Origin: Chrysomallon squamiferum
Taxonomy: Eukaryota; Mollusca; Gastropoda; Neomphalida; Peltospiridae
DNA length: 64,000 nucleotides
Direction: 5' to 3'
NCBI GenBank assembly: GCA_012295275.1
Contig: CM022665.1
Span: forward strand, 37,661,933-37,725,932
Of this stretch, positions 24,801 through 36,279 are shown in pieces (within the stretch, counting starts at the first letter, position 1; each line of letters starts with the position of its first letter). A program made the position numbers and the translations under genes. Below the pieces are notes generated by a model. It was not told the DNA's origin. It ran no database searches and saw only the letters and a list, made by a program, of their open reading frames with translations.

Positions 24801-27800
24801 TATAGGCATACACTACCCAAGAGTTTGGAAGACAAGATTGATCCCATGGATCCATTTATATTTGAAGACTTGCTTGGATCAGGTAGAAAAATCATGGTTT
24901 ATCTCCATGGAAACAGTGGCACTAGGTAAATATTAGACAGGAGCTAATTTCACATCTTTTTTTTAAAATATAAAAATTATACTTTTGTCATAGACAATTA
25001 ATACAAATAGAAAATATTCACCACATTTTAATAATTAAGGGTTGAGAACAAAAGTGGTCTAACCTCAAAGAAGTGAGTCTGGGTTACATGATGATAGATG
25101 CTGATGAAATCCATCAGTGCCTGAATGCTATTCACATTTTCTGTAACTGTACCTATAATCAGAAGTGTTACTTTACATCTGTTTTATAGAGAGGTTGCCA
25201 GGATAGCACTATTCCAGTATCAGAGCATATTTTATGTTGTAATAAATTCAGTTATCTCAAAAACTATGTTTCTAAGCCCTTCTTATGGCAATCATGATTC
25301 ACTTGACTTGTTAAAAAATTGTTGTTCTTTTTTTAAATTGAAATTATTATTTCAGAGGAGGTTGGCACAGAGTTCAGATGTACAAACTGTTGGCAAGTTT
25401 AGATTTTCATGTTGTCACTATTGATTACAGAGGTGAATATTTCAATACTGTTCTTATTATTATTTTAGTAAGTTAAAATCAAGCAGCTGTTGTTATAACC
25501 ATTCAAATTTTTATGATTAGATACTCATTATGTTAAAATCTTATGCACTGTAACATTTAAAGTCATATATATATATATATATTGCACTTTTTTCGTCAGT
25601 ATATATTTGTTCTACCAACAGTTTACAAACCTGTTATTTTCTATTTTTACGTGATTTTGCTTCTGAATTTCAATGACAACATTATTTTAAATGTTTTTTC
25701 TAGATTTTTTCTCTTTATTTTTGACAATAATTTATAAACACAAATATTGTGTTGTAGGTTTTGGAGATTCTTCTGGCTCTCCTTCTGAAGATGGTGTAGT
25801 TTCTGATGCATACTTTCTGTACAAGTGGGTACGCAAGAGAAGTGGGTCATCACCTGTGTTTCTCTGGGGACACTCACTGGGGACTGCGTAAGTTTTATTT
25901 ATTCTATTTATCTGTTATTTACACTTGCTTGGAGTTATTTTGTTTTTTATTGTTTTTTTTAGGTAAAGTTATTATTATTTTTAATTTATATACATCAAAA
26001 TATGCATGTTCAGTTCAATTATTTTGTTTTTTATTCTGTAACACCTTTGTCTAAAAACAAATGTGCATCTCATTTTATTATTTTTATAAAACTTTGCTAT
26101 TACATTTTGTTTATACATAGTACCAGTTTTATCAGAATTTCAAAGCATTCATACAAAAATAATAATTAATTTATTTTGTTAAAAAATTACTTTTCTTTTG
26201 TTTCAGAATCACAACAAAATTGGCTAAAAAACTTTGTGATGAAGGCAAGATTTCAGAACATTTTTTTAGTTAGATACTTTTAGTTAAACATTGATATTAG
26301 TTTTAAAAATACTATATTTGGAGTTTGATTAATTGGGAAACAGTCATCTTCATAAGATAATTAATTCAGTTATCCAGAATAAAAATGTAAAAAAAACAAA
26401 CAAAAAAACACCTTCCCATAAAAAAACCCCACACCAAAATGTTTGTTTCTTTATTTAACAGTAAAAACATGATTATCAAATAACATTCAATATCTTCTAA
26501 AGATCCTGCATATTTTCACATTCAACAAAAATGTCAAAAGTGTCTTTTTGTTAACATCAGTGGATTTACTCTTTTTATATAGATAAATTGTTTCTATCTG
26601 GAATTGCTAGTCCTTGATACTACTTCCTTTATTTTAAAAAACAAAATTCAGTACTAGCTTATGATTTTTAAATATTAATCTTATCATTTGTTTTCAGGTG
26701 AACCACCAGTAGGCGTAGTTCTAGAAGCCCCCTTCAACAACATCAGAGAAGCAGCTGAAAACCATCCATTTTCTTTTGTAAGTTTTTGTCTGTATTTACC
26801 TTCAGAAATTTTGAATCTGTTCTTTTATAAGTTTTTATTTATTTTTTGTTTTAGATATTTTGAAATCATTTCCTTTTGTTTGATTCAGATCTTGATTTAA
26901 TTTCAGATACTGTGAAACTGTTTTCTTTTAAACGTTTTTATCTGGGTTTAGTTTCATTTGTTTTGAAATCATTTCATTTGCCACATTAATACTTTCTTTG
27001 GTTTTTGATATGTTTTCTTTAAAATGTTGGGTATAGATAGTCTAAAAATTTAGCTAAGAGATGATAATATATATATATATATAGATATATTTAATCTGTG
27101 ATTAACCTATTATTAATGTGTTTCCAGATGTTGGTTTTTTAAAATATATTTTATCCAATATTTATTACTTTGTTTCTTTCATATTTTCAGCCATACCGTC
27201 TGCTTCCTTGGTTTAGCTGGATATTTATTGACACTATTCATGAAAATGGAATTTTCTTCAACAGTGATGAGAAGTAAGTTATGTAGATCCTATTTTAGGA
27301 AAGATATATCAAAGATCAGACTCAAGTAATTATTTTAATAATAAGTAAGTATTATCAACTGTTTACTTTCTAAATATTTCAACAAACAAACAAAAAACAA
27401 AAACAAATCCAATTCCCAGTTGTCCCAAACTTATGGAATATGGAAAAACATAAGGTATATTAAATACATTTTTTCTGTTCTCTATGATAAAGTATAATAC
27501 TGAACAATAGTATTTATGATATCTGTAATATATTTCAGTATTGAACATGTAACACCACCTATCCTGATTCTGCATGCTGAAGATGATGCCATTGTGCCTT
27601 TTCATCTTGGAAAAAAGGTATTTTTTTAATTATTATTATTATTATTACTGTTATTACTACCACTACTACCATCACCACTACAAGTACAGGTTGAAGTTCC
27701 CAAAATTGGCATTGTTGGGACCAGTACTGTGCCAACTAAAGCAATTTTCTGACTAATACTATTCATATAAATTGGATATTGAGCATTTGTGGATGAGGGC

Positions 27801-28642
27801 ATGGTTTCACTGCAAAATGGTATAATAATGCTTACAAATATTCAAAACAAAGGAAAAGACATGGATCTGCACTATGCAGCAACCTGTACTACTATTTTAA
27901 GTACATTGTATCGTGTTGTGTTGTTTTTTGCTATGCTATGCTATGTTATGTTATGTTTAGGGTATTTATTATATAACATACAAACATTTCCACTAGTTAC
28001 TTGAATTTTTTCTAGTTGTACCATGCTGCCAAAGACTCTCGTCAGGATCATCATGGTGGTGTTGATTTTGAAGTGTTTGATGGTGATGATGGCTTTGGTC
28101 ATAAACATATCTTCAAATCTCCAAACTTGCCATCCATAATTCAGTAAGTAACTGATTTGTTTTTATTTCTTATTTTTATAAACATTTGTTGTGGAATATC
28201 TTGTTCATAAGCCAGTTTTGTCAGAATTCTTTATATCTGAATCATAATCTGAATAAGTTATTTTATTGTCCTATGAAAATTTTTAAACAAAATTTTGGGA
28301 TTTTAAAATAATGCTTTAAAACAAGTTATAATGTTTATCTCTTTTCTTAATAATAATTTAGTTTTATTAAATTTTAATACATAATTTTAAAGATAAATAT
28401 TTATACATTTGATCAAGATGAATTTTAATGTACTTTAATACCAAATAAAAATGTTACTGTTTAGTTATTTTCAGAAAAACTAAATACCATTATCATACTT
28501 CTTATATTCAAATATTTTGAAAAATAATCAAGTACATGATTATTTATATAATAACAGTGGCATCCATATTTGAATATGTTAACAATTTTGTATTTATTTC
28601 AGGAATTTTGTGGAAAAGTCAATGCAAAAAACAAAGAATTAA
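21837..28642 (+). CDS. ABHD12: ABHD12, lysophosphatidylserine/monoacylglycerol lipase
   Basis: Twelve coding exons: 21837-22003, 24113-24243, 24545-24650, 24806-24925, 25356-25432, 25758-25887, 26207-26244, 26698-26777, 27191-27273, 27539-27617, 28016-28143 and 28603-28642. The sum is 1179 nt, 392 residues; human ABHD12 is about 398. A membrane segment near residues 64-84 anchors the protein, with an alpha/beta-hydrolase domain behind it. Landmarks: [10 protein letters not shown] oxyanion region, V-T-I-D-Y-R-G-F-G-D-S, nucleophile elbow GHSLG with S240, L-H-A-E-D-D with D326/D327, and G-F-G-H-K-H with H366. These match the family order closely. The enzyme is an ER-membrane serine hydrolase acting on lysophosphatidylserine and monoacylglycerols. 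The start is the first in-frame ATG; an upstream non-ATG extension is open but unsupported. One intron (26245-26697) has a GC donor. Confidence 0.95.
22004..24112 (+). other. ABHD12 intron 1
   Basis: About 2.1 kb, AT-rich, with small GT and CA repeats (about 22712-22732, 22959-22976). No exon-like or conserved segment recognised. Confidence 0.7.
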
Positions 28643-31019
28643 TTTCTAATCAGATGGCTATTTCCAGGCTGTCATTAATACCTCAGGGAGTATATATATA
28701 TGTACAAGTGAAAATAATATATAAAATTACCTATATATTTTTAATTATATTTTTATTGACATTTTCATATATTGCAACATGAAATGCAGTAGAATGTAAT
28801 CTGAATATAAAAAAAAGTATGTACAATAATTTTTTTTTTACATTGGATTGTATATTTTTATTATTTTAATCAGATACATCTAAAAAAAAGTCTGTGCCTC
28901 CCACCTCTATAATTTTAGAAACTTAACAAGATTTCTTTTCCTTATTTGCTGAATATATACATTCCAGCCTTTACAATAAGGTGCAATCTTCATTTTTCTA
29001 GATATACAATTTAAGTAAGCTGTGTATTTTTCATGGTTAAAATTGTAGTTACAATTTTATAAATAACTGTCCTTTTAGACAGTGTGTATTTAATTTTGGT
29101 ACAAATACCAGAGGTCTCCTGTAACATTTTGTAATGTTTTGCAAATTTAAAATCTTCATTTAGAACTGTTAAAAGTCCCAGAACTCTGTTTGAGAACAAT
29201 GGAAATCATTTATTTTAGGAATATATTACTCTTCATTTTTTTAAAGACATTCAGTGATTACTTTTATATGGCAACTGGAATATTTAACTATTGGTTAAAT
29301 TAAGTGTGTGAAAAAATGTTTGTACTTATGTTCTTTTATAATTTTTTTAATATTGTGTTTGCAGATGGCACTGTTTTTTCTTTTATTCCATGGTTTTTCA
29401 AAACTGTTTTCACAATATATTATTTTAACATGATAATGGTATATGGTATGATAAACTAAAACAATACTAATAAGTAGTTCTGAGTATAAGGTTTGAAGTT
29501 TTGGGTAGATGAGCAAAAAGAGATGGTACTTACATTGGTTTATCTTTATAAGTCATTTGTAAAACAAAACTGTGAATGTCTGGTTCATAAAGAATAGTAG
29601 AAATTACTATTACAGTAAAAATTGCTTTAATATATATATATAGAACATAGAAAGCTTCGCAAGTCATGACCATTTGCAAAATATATCTAATCTGTGGTAA
29701 ATATCTAATTGCATGTATTTTTCATAAGCAGTTTGCTTATTTTGTAAATTTTTATTGTTGTTTTGTTCAATGAGTTTTAAAGATTTCTTTCTTGATTTCC
29801 TTGCCTATTTTTAATGGATTAATGTTCTTTCTAGTTTCAAGTACAAAACTCAAATAATGACCTGAATTTTACTGGCCACACTAGCATTCTAGCCAGAGAA
29901 AATGTCACAGAGAAGGAAGTCCATTATATGTATTTAATTCCTTTCAGAAATGAATCATTGACAATATAGTCCAGTGAAAGAAACTACTAATGGTTTTTAT
30001 TTACTTACGTATTTACAGGTTTGCTTGCTTATAATATTAATTTTATTTACTTATACAGCTTAAGTTACATTTACGTATAATTATTACATTGTTTATATAT
30101 ATTTATTGCATTATTTAAAAAATGATTTAATATATGAACCATTGAACAATTTATTTAGTGTACAAATTAAAGTGCTAAAGAAGCAGATCTGTTTTCTGAA
30201 ATTAACAGAAACCATAACTCTTAAGACAGTGTTCATCTTTATACCAAGATATAGAATAATGTTAATGATGTTAATTATAATTACTTAAAGAATAGATCTG
30301 AAAACGTATCTTCAGGATTGTTTTTGTACTATGTACATCCTGTATTATTCTCTTTATTAATTTTTTTTTGGTAAATGCTTTGTTGGAAAATGATGACATG
30401 AGGTCATAATTTGTAAATAGCATATAAAAGGGACTTCTTTTATAATTCGTTTTCCTTTTTTCTTTTTTTTTCTCTTTTCTTTTGTTTGTTAGGAAGGGTA
30501 CAAAATTAAGTTTAACAGATTAATTGTTTAAAATAATATTGCCCCAATAACTTTAATGTGTTATTTATTTCAGAAGTGATTAATTTCTGTGTTCATCTTT
30601 TTGTCTTTTGTCACACAGTTAAATATTACTAAAATCCCTATCATCAGTCAGTCAAATATTTTTTTTTTTTTTTTAAATATTGTTAAAAATGGAAATGTCA
30701 GCATCATCAAAAACTTTTCCTTACTTAAGTATTAGTAAATATTCATTGCCTTAAAAATAAATAATTTGAAAGAGTACAAAATATATTTTGGCTATTTGTT
30801 ATTAAATCTAAAACTGGAACTGTGATTATTATTATTATCTTATTTTTCTTCTTCTTTTTTTTCTCTTTTTTTGTATGTGTGTGTCCTGACTTCCCTTTTT
30901 AAAATGTCTGTGATTTGTTTTATCCTTTATGGATATTTCACTTTATTGCAATGATTTTAGCCTTTTATTTTTATATTGTTTTACAGAATACTTTCAAATA
31001 GCAAAATATTTGCCTCCAT

Positions 31020-31086
31020 TTAATTGAAGCCTTTATTATTATTATTATTATTATTATTATTTTTTTTTTTTTTTTTTTTTTTTTTT
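31020..31086. repeat. (TTA)n plus poly-T
   Basis: TTA units run into about 25 T. Confidence 0.9.
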
Positions 31087-31497
31087 GTGATATATAATAG
31101 TTTGTGGTAAGCTGTATGATTTGAAATTAATCCTCCAAATTGTACTTTGAATTTTAAAAAGAAATCAGTTTGCTACAGTTAGGACCTTCAGTAAACATGT
31201 ACATATTTTGTTATGAATATATCTGGTTTTATTAGGTAGTGTGTGATGTTATTTGTATACTGAACAATGCTGCAGCAATGCAAACTGATTTAACTAGTTG
31301 GTTTTTTTTTTTTTAGTTATTAGATTTGTTCTTGTTTGATGTTTTGTTGAACTGTTTTATTATTGTTTTTGCTTAGATATGTTTAAGTTTGATTTGTAGA
31401 TTATCTGCAAACTATGCTGGAATATATTTATATTATTTAATTGTTTTTGCTTGCTGTACTTTTAATTTATTCTTATTATTACTTACATTATATATGT

Positions 31498-31529
31498 GTA
31501 TATATATATGTATATATATATATATATAT
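31498..31529. repeat. (TA)n microsatellite
   Basis: TATATA run with a few TG interruptions. Confidence 0.85.
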
Positions 31530-31913
31530 GATTTTTATTTAACTTTGTACAGTGTTATCCTCTTTTACTGTTTTTATTTTGCATTTCCTGTGTTATCATT
31601 TTTTATTTGATTAATATCAGTAAGTTAATCTGTTCACTCAGTAACAATAGCTCCCTTTTATCTTTGTAGTGGTTTATTTATACATTAGTAAATTATGTGT
31701 AGAATATAGCTTTTAAACTTCACAGCAGCAATTAAAAACTAGTTATTTAATACGCATTTGTATTCAACATGATCAGACAAATGGACGCACAGTTATCATT
31801 GTACAGATATTAGTCTGTATTTGAGGTTCTGTTATTATTGTTGTTGTTATGTATAATGTTAATACTATTATTATTATTATTTAGTTGTTTTTTGTTTTTG
31901 GTTTTTTTTTATT

Positions 31914-32146
31914 GTCTGAGGATTCTTTATCTGAAATGTTTGGGCCTGGAAATATTTCAGATTTTGGAATATAAGAAGTCAACATGAAACTCACAGATAT
32001 TTTGTATACATACATACATACATACATTCATACGTACAGCTTGTGCAGATAGTCTATAGGCATTTTATAAATGAAGTTTGTGAATGCTACATTTTCAAAA
32101 AACTGTTACTAATAAAAACAAAACTGGATAAAGGATCCTCAGTTAG
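31914..32146. mobile_element. Second Tigger/pogo-like miniature element
   Basis: The left end (CTGAGGATTCTTTATCTGAA) and the right end (rc CTGAGGATCCTTTATCCAG) form terminal inverted repeats. Just inside the left end, TGTTTGGGCCTGGAAATATT and CAGATTTTGGAATAT follow the order of the mammalian Tigger consensus as remembered. It is interrupted by a (CATA)n run and has no coding frame. It is related to the element at 8607-8885. Confidence 0.6.
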
Positions 32147-33916
32147 TATTATTATTATTTAATGGAATGTATTAATACATGATAATGTTTTTCTTTCTTT
32201 TCCTTTTTATGTTAATGTTTTTGTTTTTTGTTTTGGCTTTTCAAGTTTATATGATTAATTATCTGTGATTTTGCTCTTTAGCTTCTTTTTTCTTTCTTTC
32301 TTTTTTTTTTTTAATGCATATTACTAACTTTTATTGTTCAGTTTCGTGAAATAATAAATAAGTACAGAAATTCAGCAGAATTGTCGTTCTATGAATCTGT
32401 TTAAAAATTATGGCAGTCTTAAGATTTATTTATTTATAGTTGTTGTTGTTGTTTTGTTATTGTTATTATTATTATCATCATCATCATCATCATAATCTTT
32501 TATTATTATTATTATTTTCTTAGATTCACTTTAACTCTGATTATTATTTATTAACTGTGCGCTGAAGGTTCATATTAAACCGAATTTTAATTACTGCGTT
32601 TGTGTGTTCATGAGACATGAGAAGCATATTCATGAATGGGCATGCGTTTGCCTTTATAATTAATTTTTCATTTTTATTACAACCATCCTGCAAGGAAACA
32701 CATTTTGTTATATCGATTTAATATAGAATAAAAATAAGTAAAAGGCACTAAGTTTCGGTGCATCTGCATTGATAATAGGAATTGCAGCACGTGATCAGAA
32801 AATCAGACGCAACTAACAAGTAAACACAGCGAACACCTTACAAAGTATGTCAGTCACGTATTTAAAGTCAGTGACCTGTGAAAATAGAAGAAAAAATCCA
32901 TGAATCCTTGTAACCGATATTTACCAATCTGAAGGTGATTACCATGGTTATTTAACTTCAAGAGTCGCTCATTCGATGCCTTGGTAGTCCTAATGTCGTT
33001 GTCTCTTTACAGGTGTCATCTTAACAGAGGCATAGGTCATTTTAAACATGTAAAAGATACTCAATGATTTAAATATTTAAGAAAAGGTCATTGTAAAGAA
33101 TATCATGTATATCTTTTTCTACTTTCTCTTTTTCCTTTTTTTTTTTTTTTTAAATCGATTAATGCAAATCTGGATATTTTATTTGTTAATTAAACCTGCA
33201 TGTATGGCTATTTTATGATAGCACATTTGGAAAAGGATAATGACACTAAATGCATTGAATGAACGTCTGTTGATATGGTAAACTAGTGATAACAACCGTC
33301 AGGTAATATACAACTATGAAAATGAATGACTTTCTATATAATAATATATATTTTAATATTAACGCTTATTACGTGATTGACATGCTGTTGTTGCTGTTGC
33401 TGTCACATTTATATTTTGTTTTACTTTATTATATCATTTTAAATTTATTTTTGTATAATTCTGTGTCACTAGTGCAATCGATTAGCATAAAGATAAATTT
33501 ATAGTCAAGAAAACATATAACAGGTTATTTTTAAACCAGATCACTGGCTGGAACGTGAAATAGCTATACTATCGCTGAGTAAAGATTGAACCTGCTACTC
33601 ATGAAGCATCATACTTACACAAAGACGCACATGCGTATGTTCTTGTTATACACACTCACGTATGTAATCAAATTAACTTTAAAACATTTAATCTGATCTC
33701 AGTCTTAATTGAAGTTTCAGATAAAAATAATGTGCACAATAAGCTTTCGGCTGATTGTGTAGAACTAAAATAGTTTTAGGAGTTTCATAGGGCCTAAAGG
33801 CCAGAATGGAATCGTTTTTCTTGAAAACTAGATTTAGCTCATTTTTTTATTTACCTACATTGTCACAGAAATTGATGAATGAATGCATTATTCAGCTGTA
33901 TGTATTGGGATCAGAG

Positions 33917-34402
33917 CAGGGCCGGTGCCACCATAGGTCAGCTATGTAGTCAGCTAGGGCGCAGACCTCATAGGGGTGCTTTACTGACCTTTAAGTGTAA
34001 CAGTTTTATTTCAGATTTTGATTTTGAATATCAAAAATTTATTGCTCAAACTAAGAACAGGTTTGTTTATCTTCAAGTTCCATTCATACACTTATCAAGG
34101 GATTAATTTCTTTATTTTGCATTGTAAGCCATATATGGTGTTACATTTTTCACAAAGCATAGGGTAAAAGGGCCATTGCCGTATTAATAGTTATTGTGTC
34201 TTTAATACTGGTGCTGTTGGCATCTTATGGTACTTATTCTTGCAATTTAAAATTAATTTAGTAGTTTCAAGTTTTTTGCTTTTCTACAAAACATTTTTAA
34301 AACTGTGGTTGGAATTTTTAGTTATTTTTCACCATGGAAGATGGGATGCAAATACTTGGCCTTGTTTATGGCGCAGAATAGTCTGGCCATGGTTGAGGGG
34401 CT
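33917..34402. mobile_element. Non-autonomous DNA transposon relic (hAT-like ends)
   Basis: The left end is CAGGGCCGGTGCCACCATAG followed by CTAGGGCGCAGA. The right end (about 34368-34402) has GGCGCAGAATAGTCTGGCCA in the opposite sense, consistent with a diverged inverted terminal repeat. GGCCGG...AGGGCGC ends are typical of many animal hAT-type elements. The interior has no transposase frame. Exact borders and target duplication are unclear. Confidence 0.42.
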
Positions 34403-35378
34403 GTTTGCATTGGCTTTATATATATATGTATGTAACGTATTTGTATGGGTGTGTGTGTGTTACCATTATTATTATTATTATTATATTTGAGAGGGAATAA
34501 CATTCGAACCCTTACTCATACCCCTACATAATTTTATCCAATCTCACCACGGCATGTCAAACAAACAGAACTAAATAAAAAGGCATCCACGTGTGGTAAA
34601 TGATAAATGTAAAAAGTATAAATAAATAAAACTGTATAATACACTGTTCTTGAAATAGCAAATCTAATAATCTAATATTAAAATAAATAACTGATCTTAT
34701 ATGCTCCCAAATGGAAAAAAGAAGTTAATAAATTAATAGATGTTCTTGAATTAATGAAATGTTTAATAACACCTCATTACATTTTAATGCTAATGTTACT
34801 TCATATATTTCAGTCATACATTTTCAACATGAGAATAAAAATGGTATGGATTATTCAAGCTAATTATTAGCATCTACGGGTATTTTGTATTCACCTTCCT
34901 ACGGAAATGAAAGTGGTTATGATTACTTTCGTTAAAACTATTTCAAAGGACGCTAACTTAAATTGAAAACACTTCATTGATTTCTTCTCTTTTTTTTTTC
35001 TCTTTTTTTTCCGTTTTGTTTGCTTCTTTTTCGGGGGGGGTTGTATTGGGTTTTCTTGTTTTGGGGGTGTGTGAGGGGTTACGGGCTGGCGTTTCAATCG
35101 AAACCAATGCTACTTTCAAATTATTAACTATCGAAATAGTAAAAAATAAAAATGAAAATGTGCAGGTGAGAAAACAATACAGGATAACACGTTATAATGC
35201 TGACAAAAACTGTCAGTCTCCTCTGGTTGTTACTAATGTAACCTATATAAACTGAGTGAAAAAACCCCAACAAAAACAACGTTGTTTGTCTTGCACTATG
35301 ACACGGATGAAAAATTGCCGCGAATTGACGTGACTAGCAGTCGCGCTGACAGTAAATATCAGTGTGTCGTATTTTCCG

Positions 35379-35383
35379 ATTGG
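35379..35383. promoter_or_regulatory. Inverted CCAAT box upstream of membrane-protein gene
   Basis: ATTGG within CCGATTGGTCGG, 157 bp before the ATG, in a locally CpG-containing patch (35300-35540). Position and context fit a core promoter. Confidence 0.35.
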
Positions 35384-35539
35384 TCGGTTTTTACTGCTCT
35401 GTTTGTTTCTCTAAAACTATATATATTCAAGTATTTCCCTGTGACGGAAAAAAGAATTCTCGGTTTCATTAGATGTGAAAACAGTTTGTCGTAATAAATA
35501 GAGTGAGAACGTTAATTGCGGATTGCGCGCTTAACGAAG

Positions 35540-35642
35540 ATGAAAGAGCTGCAGTTGAAAATAGCTGTCTCCATTTTTAATGTTCTGGTAAGATTTTTTT
35601 TTTTTTATTTTCTATTTTTTATTTATTTATTTATTTATTTAT

Positions 35643-35698
<56 letters not shown>

Positions 35699-35940
35699 AT
35701 TTAAAAGAGAAAATTTATTAATCTATGTGTTTATTTATTTATTTGAAATTTTAATTTTATTAAAACTATAAATTACTTGATACTGGATAATATAAAAATG
35801 TGTTGTAGAATTAACAGATAAACGTCAGTATATCTATTTAATTTGACATAGCATTATCTTCTTTAAAAATTTTGATTATTTGTTGTTTCCGTCGTTTTAT
35901 CATTATTACAATAAATGACACGTACATAACAGTATAAAGC

Positions 35941-35993
<53 letters not shown>

Positions 35994-36242
35994 TCCGTCT
36001 TTAACCAAGGAAATGAAGAATATTTTAAAAATAACATTATTGTTTACATCAAAATTAACTCTTTACTTTACAGGTGGTTTGTGTTCACTTACTAATAAAC
36101 TGATGTTTTTCTAATTATGTCGTTTTAAATACATTAAAATGTAATAGGCACATGGATAGTATTTGATTTAAATGTTCTATCCGTACAAACAAAGAACGAA
36201 TAAATAAATAATAAATAAATAAAATTATTTTAACAAAGTAGA

Positions 36243-36279
<37 letters not shown>

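Larger units (their letters stand above)
28643..35539. other. Gene-poor intergenic stretch after ABHD12
   Basis: I find no in-phase exon chain or conserved protein frame. The left part is probably ABHD12 3' UTR. Contents worth naming are two transposon relics (31914-32146 and 33917-34402), poly-T (31062-31086) and (TA)n (31498-31529). The part from 32550 to 33700 is somewhat less AT-rich but gives no gene that I can support. The last few hundred bases form the upstream region of the membrane-protein gene. Confidence 0.5.

Noticed and set aside
25125-25424. Plus-strand frame running into an ABHD12 exon
   Set aside because: It is in another frame; the true exon is 25356-25432, read as R-G-G-W-H-R-V.
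34500-34520. Box B-like TTCGAACCC suggesting a tRNA
   Set aside because: No box A or cloverleaf partner at the right distance on either strand. I found no convincing tRNA, rRNA or CRISPR array in the window.
34977-35255. 92-codon plus-strand frame before the membrane-protein gene
   Set aside because: It is built on T/G-rich low-complexity sequence with no family features.
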